Assembly: GCA_949927415.1 (NCBI GenBank)
Contig: CATLFB010000001.1
Coordinates: forward strand, 310,001 to 374,000
Direction: 5' to 3'
From: an uncultured Candidatus Melainabacteria bacterium
GTDB lineage: Bacteria; Cyanobacteriota; Vampirovibrionia; Gastranaerophilales; Gastranaerophilaceae
DNA length: 64,000 nt
Shown here: in pieces, positions 25,344 to 34,349 of the stretch
Layout of the letters: each line of letters opens with the position of its first letter
How positions within the stretch are numbered: the stretch's first letter is position 1
The notes under the pieces: model-generated
The model's database searches: none
What the model saw: the letters and a program-made list of their open reading frames with translations, nothing else
Told to the model about the DNA's origin: nothing
Translations under genes and position numbers: made by a program

Positions 25344-27938
25344 CTAAATTTCACAGTCATCACTTACAAAAAGATTCAGCTGCGGAACTTCCAGTTCAAT
25401 ATTTTCAACCTTTTTGCGTGTTGCAAGGTTGTTCGAAAAATCTTTCTGCATTTTGACCATCAAATCCTGCGAACGTCTGATTACAGTATTAGGCAGTCCC
25501 GCCATCTTCGCAACCTGAATACCGTAACTTTTGCTTGCGCCGCCCTGAACTATTTTGCGCAAAAATTCGATTTCTCCGTTTTCTTCGGTCACGGTAATTC
25601 TGTAATTCTTAATTTGCGGATATGAGTTTGTCATTACATTAAGTTCATGATAGTGGGTTGCGAAAATACATCTTGCTTTTATTTTTGTCGCGATATGTTC
25701 AGCAACCGACCAGGCAATTGCAACACCGTCGTAAGTGCTTGTGCCGCGGCCGATTTCATCCAGCAGTATAAAGCTTTTATCTGTTGCCGAATTGAGAATG
25801 TAGGCTGTTTCAATCATTTCAACCATAAATGTAGATTGCCCTAAGGTCAAATCATCTGACGCTCCCACACGTGTGAAAATCTTGTCAACAACGCCTAGTT
25901 TAAGGTAATCTGCCGGAACCCATGAGCCTATTTGCGCAAGCAATACGATTAATGCGTTTTGGCGCATATACGTTGATTTACCTGCCATGTTCGGTCCTGT
26001 CAAAATCATGAATTGAGTTTTGTCAGTTGTGTTGCTCTGAAGTTCAAGGTCGTTTGAAACATACTCGCCAAGCGGAAGAATTTTTTCCAGAACCGGATGG
26101 CGGCCGTTTTTCACAATGAAATCTCCGGAATCATCAATTTCCGGTTTGCAGAAGTTGTTTTCCGCAGCCGTTTGCGCTAATGATGACAATACATCGGCTT
26201 TTGCAATACAGTCTGCTATTTCTCTGATTTTTGAAACCAGATTTTTAGATTTTTCTCTGAAATCAGTGAAGATTTTATATTCAAGTTCTGTTGTTTTGAA
26301 TCTTGCAGACAGAACATCATCTTCATGTTTTTTAAGTTCTTCGGTTATATAGCGTTCAGCGCCTGTGAGGGTTTGTTTGCGGACATAATTTTCCGGAACC
26401 ATATTGCGGTAAGAATTGGTGATTTCGATAAAGTAGCCGAAAACTTTATTTTCGCCGACTTTCAAAGACTTGATGCCGGTTTTTTCGCGTTCTCTTTCTG
26501 CAAAATTAATCATCCACTCTTCGCCGTTGGTCAGCAAATCACGGTAATAATCAAGTTCGCCGGAAAAACCTTCTTTGATAATTCCGCCTTCTTTTATAAC
26601 CATCGGCGCGTCATCTTTGATTAAATTGTTTATTTCTTCAGCAAACGCCGTTATTTCTTCTTCGTAAGCAATTATACTTCTGAACGGGTTGTTTTGCAGT
26701 CCGCCCGAAATCTCTATTAACTCGGGAAGCATTTCCAAAGACGCCTTTAAACTCAAAAAGTCTTTCGGGTTTGCTGAATTGTTACTCAATCGGGTTGCGA
26801 GGCGCTGGATATCGTAGATTTTTTCCAGAACTTCTATTAATGAAACTCGGGTTGAGGCTTTTTCTACAAGTTCGGTTACGGCTCTTTGGCGAAGCATGAT
26901 ATCAGAAACCCTTTTCAGAGGCTGGCAAATCCAGTTTCTCAAAAGTCTTGCGCCCATGTTTGTTTTAGTCTGGTCAATAGCCCAGAGAAGAGATCCGTAT
27001 TTGTTCTTTTCGCGCATTGTCTCGACTAATTCCAGATTCTTTCTTGTTCCGGCGTCGAGAATCATGTATTCGGACAATTCATAGGCTTCTATACGCTCAA
27101 TTTTAGGGACATTTTCTTTCATGCTTTCCCAAACATAAGCAAGAAGCGCACCTGCTGCGCGAAAACCAAGTTTATATTTGTCATACCCGAAAGCCGTCAG
27201 CATACCCGGCGTAAAGACCGCCTTCAGATTTGAATCAGACATAGAATTTTCAAAAACATTTGAAGGGATTTTAGAGCAATTGTATGAATTAACAATTCCT
27301 TCAGGCAAATCGACTTTTTCTTCCGGTACAATTTGGAAAGGCTTAATTTCGCCGCGAATAGAAGGTGCAACGATTTCGGCGGGCGATATTCTTGCAAGTT
27401 CTGACATCAAAAGATTTAACGGCGCCTGCGTAACTTTAAATTCGCCGGTCGAAATATCGGAATAGGCAAATCCGTAAAGGTCGGATTTTTCATCCTTAAA
27501 CATTGCGGCAATATAATTGTTGGCATTTTGTTTCAGAAAATCGCTTTCGGTCAGTGTACCTGATGTTACAATTCTTGTTACACCGCGTTTTACAAGCCCT
27601 TTAGCGAATTTTGGATCTTCAAGCTGGTCGCAGAGTGCAACTTTGATATTTTTCTGAACCAGTTTTTCAAGATAACCGTTTATTGCTTTGTAAGGTATCC
27701 CGGCAAGCGGAATTCTGCCGTATTCGGAACCTGAGTCGCGGCCTGTGAGAGTCAGTTCCAGTTCTTTTGACATTAGAACTGCATCTTCGAAAAAGGTTTC
27801 GTAAAAATCTCCAAGGCGGTATAAAAGCACAGCCCCGGGGTTTTGGCGCTTAATCCGCATGTATTGCTGCATGACCTGCGTCAATTTTTCTATTTCTACT
27901 TCCCATGAATTTATTTGATTGATTTCTGATTTTGACAT
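25344..27938 (-). CDS. mutS: DNA mismatch repair protein MutS
   Basis: Recognises base mismatches and small insertion/deletion loops. The 864-residue protein is complete: the N-terminal mismatch-binding domain has YRLGDFYETFFEDA with the Phe-X-Glu-type motif, the core follows, and the ATPase domain has Walker A LTGPNMAGKSTYMRQ, Walker B FILLDEIGRGTSTYDG and the ATHYHEL motif. MutS is the protein that normally corrects slippage in homopolymers, so an intact copy bears on the stability of the G/C tracts in this window. The 3-prime end lies about 80 bases from the pilin leader at 25259. mutL is not in the window. Confidence 0.97.
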   Translation of the reverse strand: MSKSEINQINSWEVEIEKLTQVMQQYMRIKRQNPGAVLLYRLGDFYETFFEDAVLMSKELELTLTGRDSGSEYGRIPLAGIPYKAINGYLEKLVQKNIKVALCDQLEDPKFAKGLVKRGVTRIVTSGTLTESDFLKQNANNYIAAMFKDEKSDLYGFAYSDISTGEFKVTQAPLNLLMSELARISPAEIVAPSIRGEIKPFQIVPEEKVDLPEGIVNSYNCSKIPSNVFENSMSDSNLKAVFTPGMLTAFGYDKYKLGFRAAGALLAYVWESMKENVPKIERIEAYELSEYMILDAGTRKNLELVETMREKNKYGSLLWAIDQTKTNMGARLLRNWICQPLKRVSDIMLRQRAVTELVEKASTRVSLIEVLEKIYDIQRLATRLSNNSANPKDFLSLKASLEMLPELIEISGGLQNNPFRSIIAYEEEITAFAEEINNLIKDDAPMVIKEGGIIKEGFSGELDYYRDLLTNGEEWMINFAEREREKTGIKSLKVGENKVFGYFIEITNSYRNMVPENYVRKQTLTGAERYITEELKKHEDDVLSARFKTTELEYKIFTDFREKSKNLVSKIREIADCIAKADVLSSLAQTAAENNFCKPEIDDSGDFIVKNGRHPVLEKILPLGEYVSNDLELQSNTTDKTQFMILTGPNMAGKSTYMRQNALIVLLAQIGSWVPADYLKLGVVDKIFTRVGASDDLTLGQSTFMVEMIETAYILNSATDKSFILLDEIGRGTSTYDGVAIAWSVAEHIATKIKARCIFATHYHELNVMTNSYPQIKNYRITVTEENGEIEFLRKIVQGGASKSYGIQVAKMAGLPNTVIRRSQDLMVKMQKDFSNNLATRKKVENIELEVPQLNLFVSDDCEI

Positions 27939-27979
27939 AGCTATAATTAGATTATAACATGAAATAAGGAAATCAACAC

Positions 27980-28579
27980 ATGGGATGCTTAAAAAATATT
28001 TTCATGGCAATTTTATTGGCACTCGCGTTTGTCGGCTTTATGTCGCTGGGCGGCGGCAGGCTTGTGGGCGATATTGTTGATAACTTTTTAAATCCTCCGG
28101 CAGATCAGTTGATGAAAAGGGCGGAAAAAGTCGGTGATTTTTCTAAAATTAATGATGAATTTGAACTTGAAAGAGCTGCAGGCATGCTCGGATATAACGG
28201 AGTTGTGGCCGAACACAGAGCATCCGGTCAAAAACTTCTTGTAATTGACACAAATAACAAGCCTATTTTGACAAAAGAAGATATTAAATCGGAAAATATT
28301 GAAGAAAAGCTGGTTAATTTAACGAAAAAAGTTAAATACCAGACATTTCAGGTTGAAGAATTGAAGGTGACAAAACGAGGCACGATGAATACTTTCGGAA
28401 AAGAAGCGCCATTTGTACGTTTTGAAGCACGCCCGAAAAAACTTCCGATTGGAGATGTTGCAGGCATAATCTCTGTTGCCGAGAACAAAGACGGCGAACA
28501 GAGATTACTGATTTCTGCAAACGAAAAGAAAAAATATTCGCAATTAATTTCTGACGAATTTTTCAGGGCTGTTAAATAG
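27980..28579 (+). CDS. Hypothetical protein with an N-terminal membrane segment
   Basis: A 199-residue protein I do not recognise. A single hydrophobic stretch (IFMAILLALAFVGFMSLGGG, about residues 7-26) may be a signal peptide or anchor. The rest is a soluble, Lys/Glu-rich domain with an alternating hydrophobic pattern (RASGQKLLVIDTNNKPILTK; EAPFVRFEARPKKLPIGDVA) suggesting beta structure. ATAAGGAAATC precedes the ATG. It is divergent from mutS across a 41-base gap and converges on the pilin pseudogene, ending 3 bases from it. Probably periplasmic; function unknown. Confidence 0.75.
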   Translation: MGCLKNIFMAILLALAFVGFMSLGGGRLVGDIVDNFLNPPADQLMKRAEKVGDFSKINDEFELERAAGMLGYNGVVAEHRASGQKLLVIDTNNKPILTKEDIKSENIEEKLVNLTKKVKYQTFQVEELKVTKRGTMNTFGKEAPFVRFEARPKKLPIGDVAGIISVAENKDGEQRLLISANEKKKYSQLISDEFFRAVK

Positions 28580-28582
28580 CCT

Positions 28583-29461
28583 CTATTTTGGCAAGTTTTT
28601 AAAATAATCTTTGTCGGTCAATGCGTTGTATGTACATCCTGCACCGTTCATACTGCCGGATGAAGAAGGTGAACAGTATGCAGCGGTTGAACTGTAATAA
28701 TAGGAATCAGGAACTCCCATTGGAAGAAGTTTTCCTTTTTCATCAATCTGAAATATGAAAAGGTCTTGCCCGAGCCTGTTGGGATTTTTGTTGTAGCCGT
28801 TAACATCAATTGAGATAAACAAAAATCTGCCGTTATCTTCCAGCAGAACCAAACTGCCGTCATTAAGCACGAACTGTCCGTCATCAAAGAAATTTAAGTT
28901 TATAGAATGACCGTTCAGTGTTTTGTATGTTTAAGAGTTGTTTTCGGTTGTTCCGATATTAACATAGTTTGGAATGCAAGTTTTTTTAATTGCTTCTGCT
29001 GAAGTTTCGGCACCTTCGCCGCAATCGCGTGCTATTTTGAAATATTTTATGAGTTTAGATTTTAATTGTAATTTTGAGCTGCTTAGCATTATGCGCTCGC
29101 CTGTTTCGGCTTGATACATATCAAGCGCCTGACTTATCAGAGAATACGACCTTTTCAAGCCTGCTTCCAGTTGTTTGTTGCGGCTATTGTTGATTACGGC
29201 AGGCAACGTCATGGCAGCAACTATTCCGATTACCCCAAGCGTAATAAGAACTTCCGCCAGAGTAAATGCAAGACGGCGATTGTTTAGAATATTGTCTGCG
29301 GCTGCAGGATTGAGTGCTAATGCAAACCTGTTTTTTAAAGTAGCATTAAGTTTTTCGTTTTTAAAAAAATATTTTTGTGAATCGGAGGCGTTTTTAAAAT
29401 AATTTCTGTAAAACCCTTTAAAGATGAGTTCAGCGACTGCCCCCCCCCCCCGCAAATTCAA
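28583..29461 (-). pseudogene. Type IV pilin-like gene, class B, with tract-OFF leader and internal stop
   Basis: The N-terminal part (28931-29461) has LA/FTLAEVLITLGVIGIVAAMT. An in-frame TAA at 28931-28933 ends it after GTTENNS. The same frame continues (YKTLNGHSINLNFFDDG) to 28583, with the class B features IDVNGYNKNPNRLGQDLFIF and DYFKNLPK. The upstream ATG leader at 29483 is one base out of frame because of G12. The gene thus has two lesions: a reversible-looking tract and a point nonsense mutation. The downstream sequence remains intact, so the stop seems recent, or may be an assembly error. Without both lesions the product would be about 299 residues. Confidence 0.75.
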
Positions 29462-29483
29462 TCATAGTGTACATTTTAGACAT
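29430..29483 (-). other. Leader reading frame containing the G12 tract
   Basis: Leader MSKMYTMIEFAGGGGSR from the ATG at 29483, stopping at 29430-29432. The upstream AGAAG is a weaker ribosome site than in the other copies. It closely matches the leader at 50672 at DNA level. Confidence 0.65.
29440..29451 (-). repeat. G12 homopolymer tract, putative phase-variation switch
   Basis: Twelve C residues on the plus strand (G12 coding) in the leader of the pilin gene at 28583. Length 11 or 14 would join the leader ATG to the pilin frame. Confidence 0.8.
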
Positions 29484-29509
29484 TTTCATCTTCTTTTTTA
29501 ATTATTATA

Positions 29510-30436
29510 TTATACATTACCGGTCGAACTGTTTCTGTCATCTTCCAGTTGTCTGATGTCTATTCCGGAATCCGAATCATCCTGATATGACGTGATGACA
29601 GGTGTTTCGATATCAACGTTAACATCTGCATCTACCATTTCGATATCAATTTTCGGGAATTCTTTAACTTTGCCATCTTCCATCTTGACAGCAACTTTGC
29701 CACTCAAGAATTGCAGATAGCAGACTTTGCCAAGCCCCTCGGGCGTCATAACGGATGATCCGACAGGCGGCATGCCTTTTGCGGCGTCTATGTAATTTGA
29801 ATATTCATAGGTTAAACAGCAAAGCAGTCTGCCGCATGTGCCGGAAATTTTTCCGGGCGCAATTGGCATGCCCTGATCTTTGGCGAGTTTAACGTTTATT
29901 GTTGCAAATTTTCTCAAAAAACTTGAACAGCAGAATGGTCTTCCGCAAATTCCGGTTCCTTCCAGAATTGAGGTTTCATCCCGGACACCGATATGGCGAA
30001 GGTCGATTCTGACGCGTGTGAAAGTTTGGGTTAAATCTTTCAAAAGTGCTCTGAAATCAACTCTTTCGGGCGCGGTGTAGTAGAATGTAATTTTTCTTCT
30101 GTCGAAAGTTATTCTGCATTGCACAAGGTTCATGACTAATTTGTGCTGGCGGATAAGCGCCTGACATTTGAAAAACGCCGTAACTTCTTCTTTTTTGATA
30201 TCTTCAATAGTTTGCAAATCCCTCTGCGTAAGCGTTCTTATGACAGTCAAAGGTTCGGGTTTGTGCTTTGATTTTTCCCACAAATCAGATATTTTCGAAT
30301 TGACCAGAAAAGCTTTCAAGGCTTCTTCGCCCTTGTCTGTGCGAACCAGAACCATCTGGCCGTCTTCAAGGTGAATATTTTCAGGAACCGTCAGCGGGTA
30401 AAAGGTATTTTTCAAATAATTTACGGCAAATTTCAT
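29510..30436 (-). CDS. ricT: PSP1-domain protein RicT (YaaT)
   Basis: A 308-residue PSP1-domain protein. The Cys cluster ICGRPFCCSSF followed by TCGRLLCCLTYEY is diagnostic for YaaT/RicT, which in Bacillus joins RicA and RicF in an iron-sulfur complex acting on RNase Y-dependent RNA processing. The C-terminal 60 residues are acidic and probably disordered. The gene begins one base after gpsA ends, so the two form an operon. Its last codons (GNV, stop) supply a TATAAT-like sequence that may drive the pilin pseudogene downstream. Whether the Ric complex works the same way here is unknown. Confidence 0.9.
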   Translation of the reverse strand: MKFAVNYLKNTFYPLTVPENIHLEDGQMVLVRTDKGEEALKAFLVNSKISDLWEKSKHKPEPLTVIRTLTQRDLQTIEDIKKEEVTAFFKCQALIRQHKLVMNLVQCRITFDRRKITFYYTAPERVDFRALLKDLTQTFTRVRIDLRHIGVRDETSILEGTGICGRPFCCSSFLRKFATINVKLAKDQGMPIAPGKISGTCGRLLCCLTYEYSNYIDAAKGMPPVGSSVMTPEGLGKVCYLQFLSGKVAVKMEDGKVKEFPKIDIEMVDADVNVDIETPVITSYQDDSDSGIDIRQLEDDRNSSTGNV

Positions 30437-30437
30437 T

Positions 30438-31439
30438 TTATACGTATCTTTCTTCTTCTTTAAGTTTTCTGTTCATGAGTTTTTCGAGCAAAGCTTGAGG
30501 CGTGATATCCGTGTAAACAGCCTCATAAATTGCCGCGGACACAGGAACTTCGATATCAAGTTTTTTAGCCAGTTCGCAGATTGCTTTTGATGTTTTGACG
30601 CCTTCTGCAACAGAGCCGAGTTCTGCTAAAATATCGTCGATTTTTTTGCCTTTTGCAAGCATTGAGCCGACTGTATAATTTCGTGACATCGGGCTTGAAC
30701 ATGTTGCAATCAAATCGCCCATGCCGGAAAGTCCGTATAAAGTCGACGGATTTGCGCCAAGCTGCATGCTGACTCTGACGATTTCTGCCATTCCGCGTGT
30801 CAGAAGCGTTCCGGTGCAGTTGTCGCCAAGGCCCATGGTTTTGGCAAAGCCGGAGGCGATTGCGATTACGTTTTTAAGACTTCCGCCAAGTTCAACGCCT
30901 ACAACGTCAGTATTTGTGTAGAGTCTGAATTTTGATGGAACGTTACATGCTTTTTGGACAAACTGCGCGGTTTCAATAGAATCTGACGCCACGGATGCTG
31001 CGGTCGGAAGTCCTGCAAGAACTTCTTTGGCGAGAGTCGGGCCTGAAAGAATTGCAAGTTTTTGTTCCGGCAAAACATCTTTTATAACTTCTGACATACG
31101 CATCAGTGAGGGCAATTCAATCCCTTTTGAGGCGTTGACAAGGATTTGTCCGGGTTTGATTCCGGCTTTTTTGAGATTTTCGCACACATCACGAGTTCCG
31201 GATGTTGCGACAACATTCAGGATAATATCCGCATCAGAAATTGCACTTTTCAAATCAGATGTTATTTCAACTTTATCGCTCAATTGAACTTCAAGAGGTT
31301 TTGAAGCATGTTTGTTTTTGATTAAGTCCTCTGACAAATCCTGCGCGCGCCCCCAAACGGTAACTTCATCAAAATTATCCGTCAAAAGCCAGGCTAACGT
31401 AAGCCCCCAGCATCCTGCTCCAATTACTGTCAATTTCAT
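30438..31439 (-). CDS. gpsA: NAD(P)-dependent glycerol-3-phosphate dehydrogenase
   Basis: Makes sn-glycerol-3-phosphate from dihydroxyacetone phosphate for phospholipid synthesis. The 333-residue protein starts with the dinucleotide-binding loop VIGAGCWGLTLAWLL and has NASKGIE, SGPTLAKEV, GGSLKNVIAIASGFA with the catalytic Lys, and the GLSGMGDLIATC signature. It is first in a two-gene operon with ricT. No terminator separates it from murQ upstream. Confidence 0.96.
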   Translation of the reverse strand: MKLTVIGAGCWGLTLAWLLTDNFDEVTVWGRAQDLSEDLIKNKHASKPLEVQLSDKVEITSDLKSAISDADIILNVVATSGTRDVCENLKKAGIKPGQILVNASKGIELPSLMRMSEVIKDVLPEQKLAILSGPTLAKEVLAGLPTAASVASDSIETAQFVQKACNVPSKFRLYTNTDVVGVELGGSLKNVIAIASGFAKTMGLGDNCTGTLLTRGMAEIVRVSMQLGANPSTLYGLSGMGDLIATCSSPMSRNYTVGSMLAKGKKIDDILAELGSVAEGVKTSKAICELAKKLDIEVPVSAAIYEAVYTDITPQALLEKLMNRKLKEEERYV

Positions 31440-31557
31440 AACGTTCTATCCTCTTTTTTGTATGTATTTTCTGTTCCTTGAAACGATTTCCGATTTTCAA
31501 AGTATTAACCCGAATTTTTCCGGCATTTTATTGTTCCGGCATTTATGTGAAATTATC

Positions 31558-32454
31558 TTATACGGCTGTCACTTTTGAATTCAGAAGTTTTCTCAAGACT
31601 CCTCGGTGTTTTTTCAATTCCGCTCTGGCATCATCTATATCAAGATTCATTTCAAGCGTGACGATTGCGGTTTTTATTTCCCAATCACATTTGAGTAATG
31701 CTGATAATGCTTCACTGTGCGGAACATCGGCAATTTGTGCGACGATTCTGATTGCACGGTCTTTGAGTTTTTCGTTTACCGCTTTCAAATCAATCATGAA
31801 GTTTTCGTAGGTTTTGCCTGTCTTAATCATAGCACCTGTAGAGAGCATGTTCAATATCATTTTTTGAGCAGTTCCGGCTTTCAGGCGGCTGGAGCCTGCA
31901 ATTACTTCAGGGCCGACTTCCGCGCAAATTACAAGGCCTGCTTCATCTGCGATTCTGCCTTTCGGGTTGCAGGTAATGCCGATTGTTTTAGAGCCGGCTT
32001 CTTCTGCACGTTTCAGGACGCCCAAAAGATATTTAGGATTTCCGCTGGCTGAAATTACCACTGCGACATCTTCTGATTTTAATATTTCCGCATCATTATA
32101 ACCGAGTTCAAAATTATCTTCCGCGCCTTCGATTGAATGCTTGATTGCTTTTTCACCGCCTGCAATGAAACCTGTTACCAAATCTTTTGAAACGCTGAAT
32201 GTCGGAGGGCATTCTGACGCATCAAGAATTCCGAGGCGGCCTGAGGTTCCTGCGCCAAAATAGTAGAGTTTTCCGCCTTTCAGGAATTGTTTTGCAATTA
32301 AATCAATACCTTCTGCGATGTGTTCGGCTTCTTCTTCTACTGCCAGCGCAACAAGCTTGTCTTCATTGTTCATTTTCTTCACGATTTCAAGCGTTGGAAG
32401 AATGTCAATGTCTTTTGTGTTTTCGTTCCTGAATTCTGTAATAATGTCGCTCAT
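31558..32454 (-). CDS. murQ: N-acetylmuramic acid 6-phosphate etherase
   Basis: Cleaves the lactyl ether of MurNAc-6-phosphate during recycling or use of peptidoglycan fragments. The SIS fold is plain: YYFGAGTSGRLGILDASECP near residue 65, then AVVISASGNPKYLLGVL. Glutamate residues of the catalytic type are present in SECPPTF and in the later helices. At 298 residues the length is normal. AAGGAGG precedes the ATG. No amgK/murU or PTS partner lies nearby; ribH is upstream. Confidence 0.95.
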   Translation of the reverse strand: MSDIITEFRNENTKDIDILPTLEIVKKMNNEDKLVALAVEEEAEHIAEGIDLIAKQFLKGGKLYYFGAGTSGRLGILDASECPPTFSVSKDLVTGFIAGGEKAIKHSIEGAEDNFELGYNDAEILKSEDVAVVISASGNPKYLLGVLKRAEEAGSKTIGITCNPKGRIADEAGLVICAEVGPEVIAGSSRLKAGTAQKMILNMLSTGAMIKTGKTYENFMIDLKAVNEKLKDRAIRIVAQIADVPHSEALSALLKCDWEIKTAIVTLEMNLDIDDARAELKKHRGVLRKLLNSKVTAV

Positions 32455-32537
32455 TGTGAAACCTCCTTATATCTGATAAACACTAATTTCAAACCTTTTG
32501 TATAACACGGAACCTTTATTCCGTAACGGGCTATCCT

Positions 32538-32560
32538 CTTCTCACCTTTCACTTTTCACT
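32538..32560. repeat. GTGAAAA heptamer array (reverse orientation)
   Basis: Three reverse-orientation heptamers (GTGAAAA, GTGAAAG, GTGAGAA on the minus strand) directly after and touching the ribH stop codon, in the ribH-murQ gap. No matching opposite arm is obvious. Confidence 0.6.
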
Positions 32561-33017
32561 ATAGCTTCATCAAATTCGCCATTTCTATAGCTGCTTTTGC
32601 GGCATCAGAGCCTTTGTTTCCGGCTTTTGTTCCGGCTCTTTCAATTGCCTGCTCAATACTATCTGTTGTGAGAACGCCGAAAATCACAGGGATTCCTGTT
32701 TGAAGGCTGACGTGTGCGATGCCTTTTGAAACTTCAGCGCAAACGTAATCATAGTGGGAAGTTGAGCCTTTAATCACTGCACCGAGTGCAATTACGGCAT
32801 TATAACGGTTTGAAGATGCAAATTTTTGAGCGGCAAGCGGGATTTCGAATGCACCGGGAACTTTTACGATGTCAATATTGTCTTCTGCAACGCCATGGCG
32901 CTTGAGTTCGTCTATTGCGCCCGACAACAGTTTCGAACCTATGAAATCGTTAAATCTCGACAGAATTATACAGAATTTTTCATTACCTGCAACTAATTGA
33001 CCTTCGTAAGTTTTCAT
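32559..33017 (-). CDS. ribH: 6,7-dimethyl-8-ribityllumazine synthase
   Basis: Penultimate step of riboflavin synthesis; forms a 60-mer or pentamer shell. The 152 residues show [48 protein letters not shown] with the catalytic His, and [23 protein letters not shown], all typical. No FMN riboswitch is recognisable in the 126 bases upstream, though a long inverted repeat is present there. The other rib genes are not in the window. Confidence 0.96.
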   Translation of the reverse strand: MKTYEGQLVAGNEKFCIILSRFNDFIGSKLLSGAIDELKRHGVAEDNIDIVKVPGAFEIPLAAQKFASSNRYNAVIALGAVIKGSTSHYDYVCAEVSKGIAHVSLQTGIPVIFGVLTTDSIEQAIERAGTKAGNKGSDAAKAAIEMANLMKL

Positions 33018-33073
33018 AATATTTCTCCAATACGCCGTTTCGTTAATATCCCTTATTACGGCTCTCTAACCTG

Positions 33074-33126
33074 TTATTACAGAATCCGATTGCCGCGAAA
33101 ATAATGGCTTTCAAATTCTGTAATAA
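33074..33126. other. 12-bp inverted repeat in the ccdA-ribH gap
   Basis: Perfect arms TTATTACAGAAT (33074-33085) and ATTCTGTAATAA (33115-33126) with a 29-base loop. It lies after ccdA and before ribH on the minus strand. There is no T-run, so it may be regulatory and not a terminator. Confidence 0.5.
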
Positions 33127-33143
33127 TTTTAACTCATTTAAGG

Positions 33144-33848
33144 TTATTTTACAACAAATGGCAGAAAAATCTTATAAAAAATATATAAAGCGGCCAGAAT
33201 CAAAAGGACACCGCTGGATTTGAGGAGGATGTCCGAAAATTTATAGAAACCTTTCCAGTTTTTGAGGCGGGAGGTTAGAAATCCTGCAAAAACAAGTATC
33301 AAGCCTTGACCGATTGCGAATAGAAAAAGCATAATCACAGATTGCGCAAGGCTCGCCGAAAGAGATGCAAACGCCATGATTGCCGCTAAAATAGGGGTTG
33401 AGCATGGAGTTCCGGCAAGCGCAAAAACTGCCCCCAGAATAACCGGATAAAGGAAAGTGTTATGACCTTCGTTTTTTGGCATTTCTTTAATTACAACAGG
33501 CATTTCAAAATCCAGAATCCCGACTAATTTCAGCCCCATAATCATGACAATTGATGCCAGAACGAGTCCGAAATAGCCGCCTGCAAATGAGACAAATACT
33601 TTACCCGTAAGAGCACAGATTATTCCGATTATGGAAAAAACGATTGCGGTTCCGAGCACGAAAAACACCATTTGCAAAAAGGTTTTTCCGGCGTTATTGT
33701 TTGAATACCCGCCGACATAACCCACAATCAGCGGAAGCATCGCAAGAGAACATGGCGAAAACGACGCCACAAGCCCTCCGACAAACGAGAGGGCGAATAA
33801 CAGCGGCAAGTTTCCGCCTTGCGTAAAAAGTTCTACATAATTTCCCAT
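33144..33848 (-). CDS. ccdA: CcdA/DsbD-type thiol-reductant membrane transporter
   Basis: Six-helix membrane protein (234 residues) that carries reducing power from cytoplasmic thioredoxin to extracytoplasmic thiol proteins. The two helix-embedded Cys-Pro sites are visible: SFSPCSLAMLPLIVGYVGG in the first helix and LAGTPCSTPILAAIMA in the fourth. Its start overlaps the stop of the upstream thioredoxin-like gene (TAATG), so the two are translationally coupled and probably form a redox pair. Confidence 0.9.
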   Translation of the reverse strand: MGNYVELFTQGGNLPLLFALSFVGGLVASFSPCSLAMLPLIVGYVGGYSNNNAGKTFLQMVFFVLGTAIVFSIIGIICALTGKVFVSFAGGYFGLVLASIVMIMGLKLVGILDFEMPVVIKEMPKNEGHNTFLYPVILGAVFALAGTPCSTPILAAIMAFASLSASLAQSVIMLFLFAIGQGLILVFAGFLTSRLKNWKGFYKFSDILLKSSGVLLILAALYIFYKIFLPFVVK

Positions 33849-34273
33849 TATTTAAGTCCTTTTAAATAATTTTCCAAAACATCTTTTTCAATTGCACCCT
33901 GCACGCGGTTTACAACGTTATTATTTGAATCAATAAATATCATAGTCGGCACAAGGGTTATGTTATATTTTTTGATTTGTTGGTTTGTGAAGGCTTTTCC
34001 ATCCTGAACCGAGATTTCGGTCAAGACAATTTTGTCCTGATATTTTGGAAAAACTTCTTTAAACAGTTTGTTCATAGTTTGGCAGTCAAGACACATTGTG
34101 GAAGTGAATTTCAGCACCTGAGGCTTACCAATTGCAACTTCATTTACCTGTTCTTCGGCAGCAGGCGGAGTAACAGTTGTTTTTGCGGTTGTTGAATTTG
34201 TTTTATTCAAAACCCAGAATGCAACAAGCGGAACCAGTAATACTAAAGCAGCAATAATAATGTTTTTTTTCAT
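33848..34273 (-). CDS. Membrane-anchored thioredoxin-like protein
   Basis: A 141-residue extracytoplasmic thioredoxin-fold protein. An N-terminal anchor (NIIIAALVLLVPLVAFWVL) is followed by a short linker and the active site STMCLDCQTMNKLF (CxxC as CLDC), then the cis-proline strand LVPTMIFIDSNNNV. The adjacent, overlapping ccdA gene supplies the electron donor. Likely roles are cytochrome maturation or rescue of oxidised periplasmic proteins; this cannot be decided from the window. TTCTCC complement (GGAGAA) lies before the ATG. Confidence 0.88.
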   Translation of the reverse strand: MKKNIIIAALVLLVPLVAFWVLNKTNSTTAKTTVTPPAAEEQVNEVAIGKPQVLKFTSTMCLDCQTMNKLFKEVFPKYQDKIVLTEISVQDGKAFTNQQIKKYNITLVPTMIFIDSNNNVVNRVQGAIEKDVLENYLKGLK

Positions 34274-34349
34274 GAAAATTTCTCCTTTTCGACTTACATA
34301 TTAGCATAAACCAAAAAGGATTTTTTCAAAACGCCGACCGGATAGAAAT

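Noticed and set aside
33018-33143. FMN riboswitch upstream of ribH
   Set aside because: The conserved AGGATAT and GAAGATGCCC-type cores of the FMN element are not present; only a simple inverted repeat is seen.
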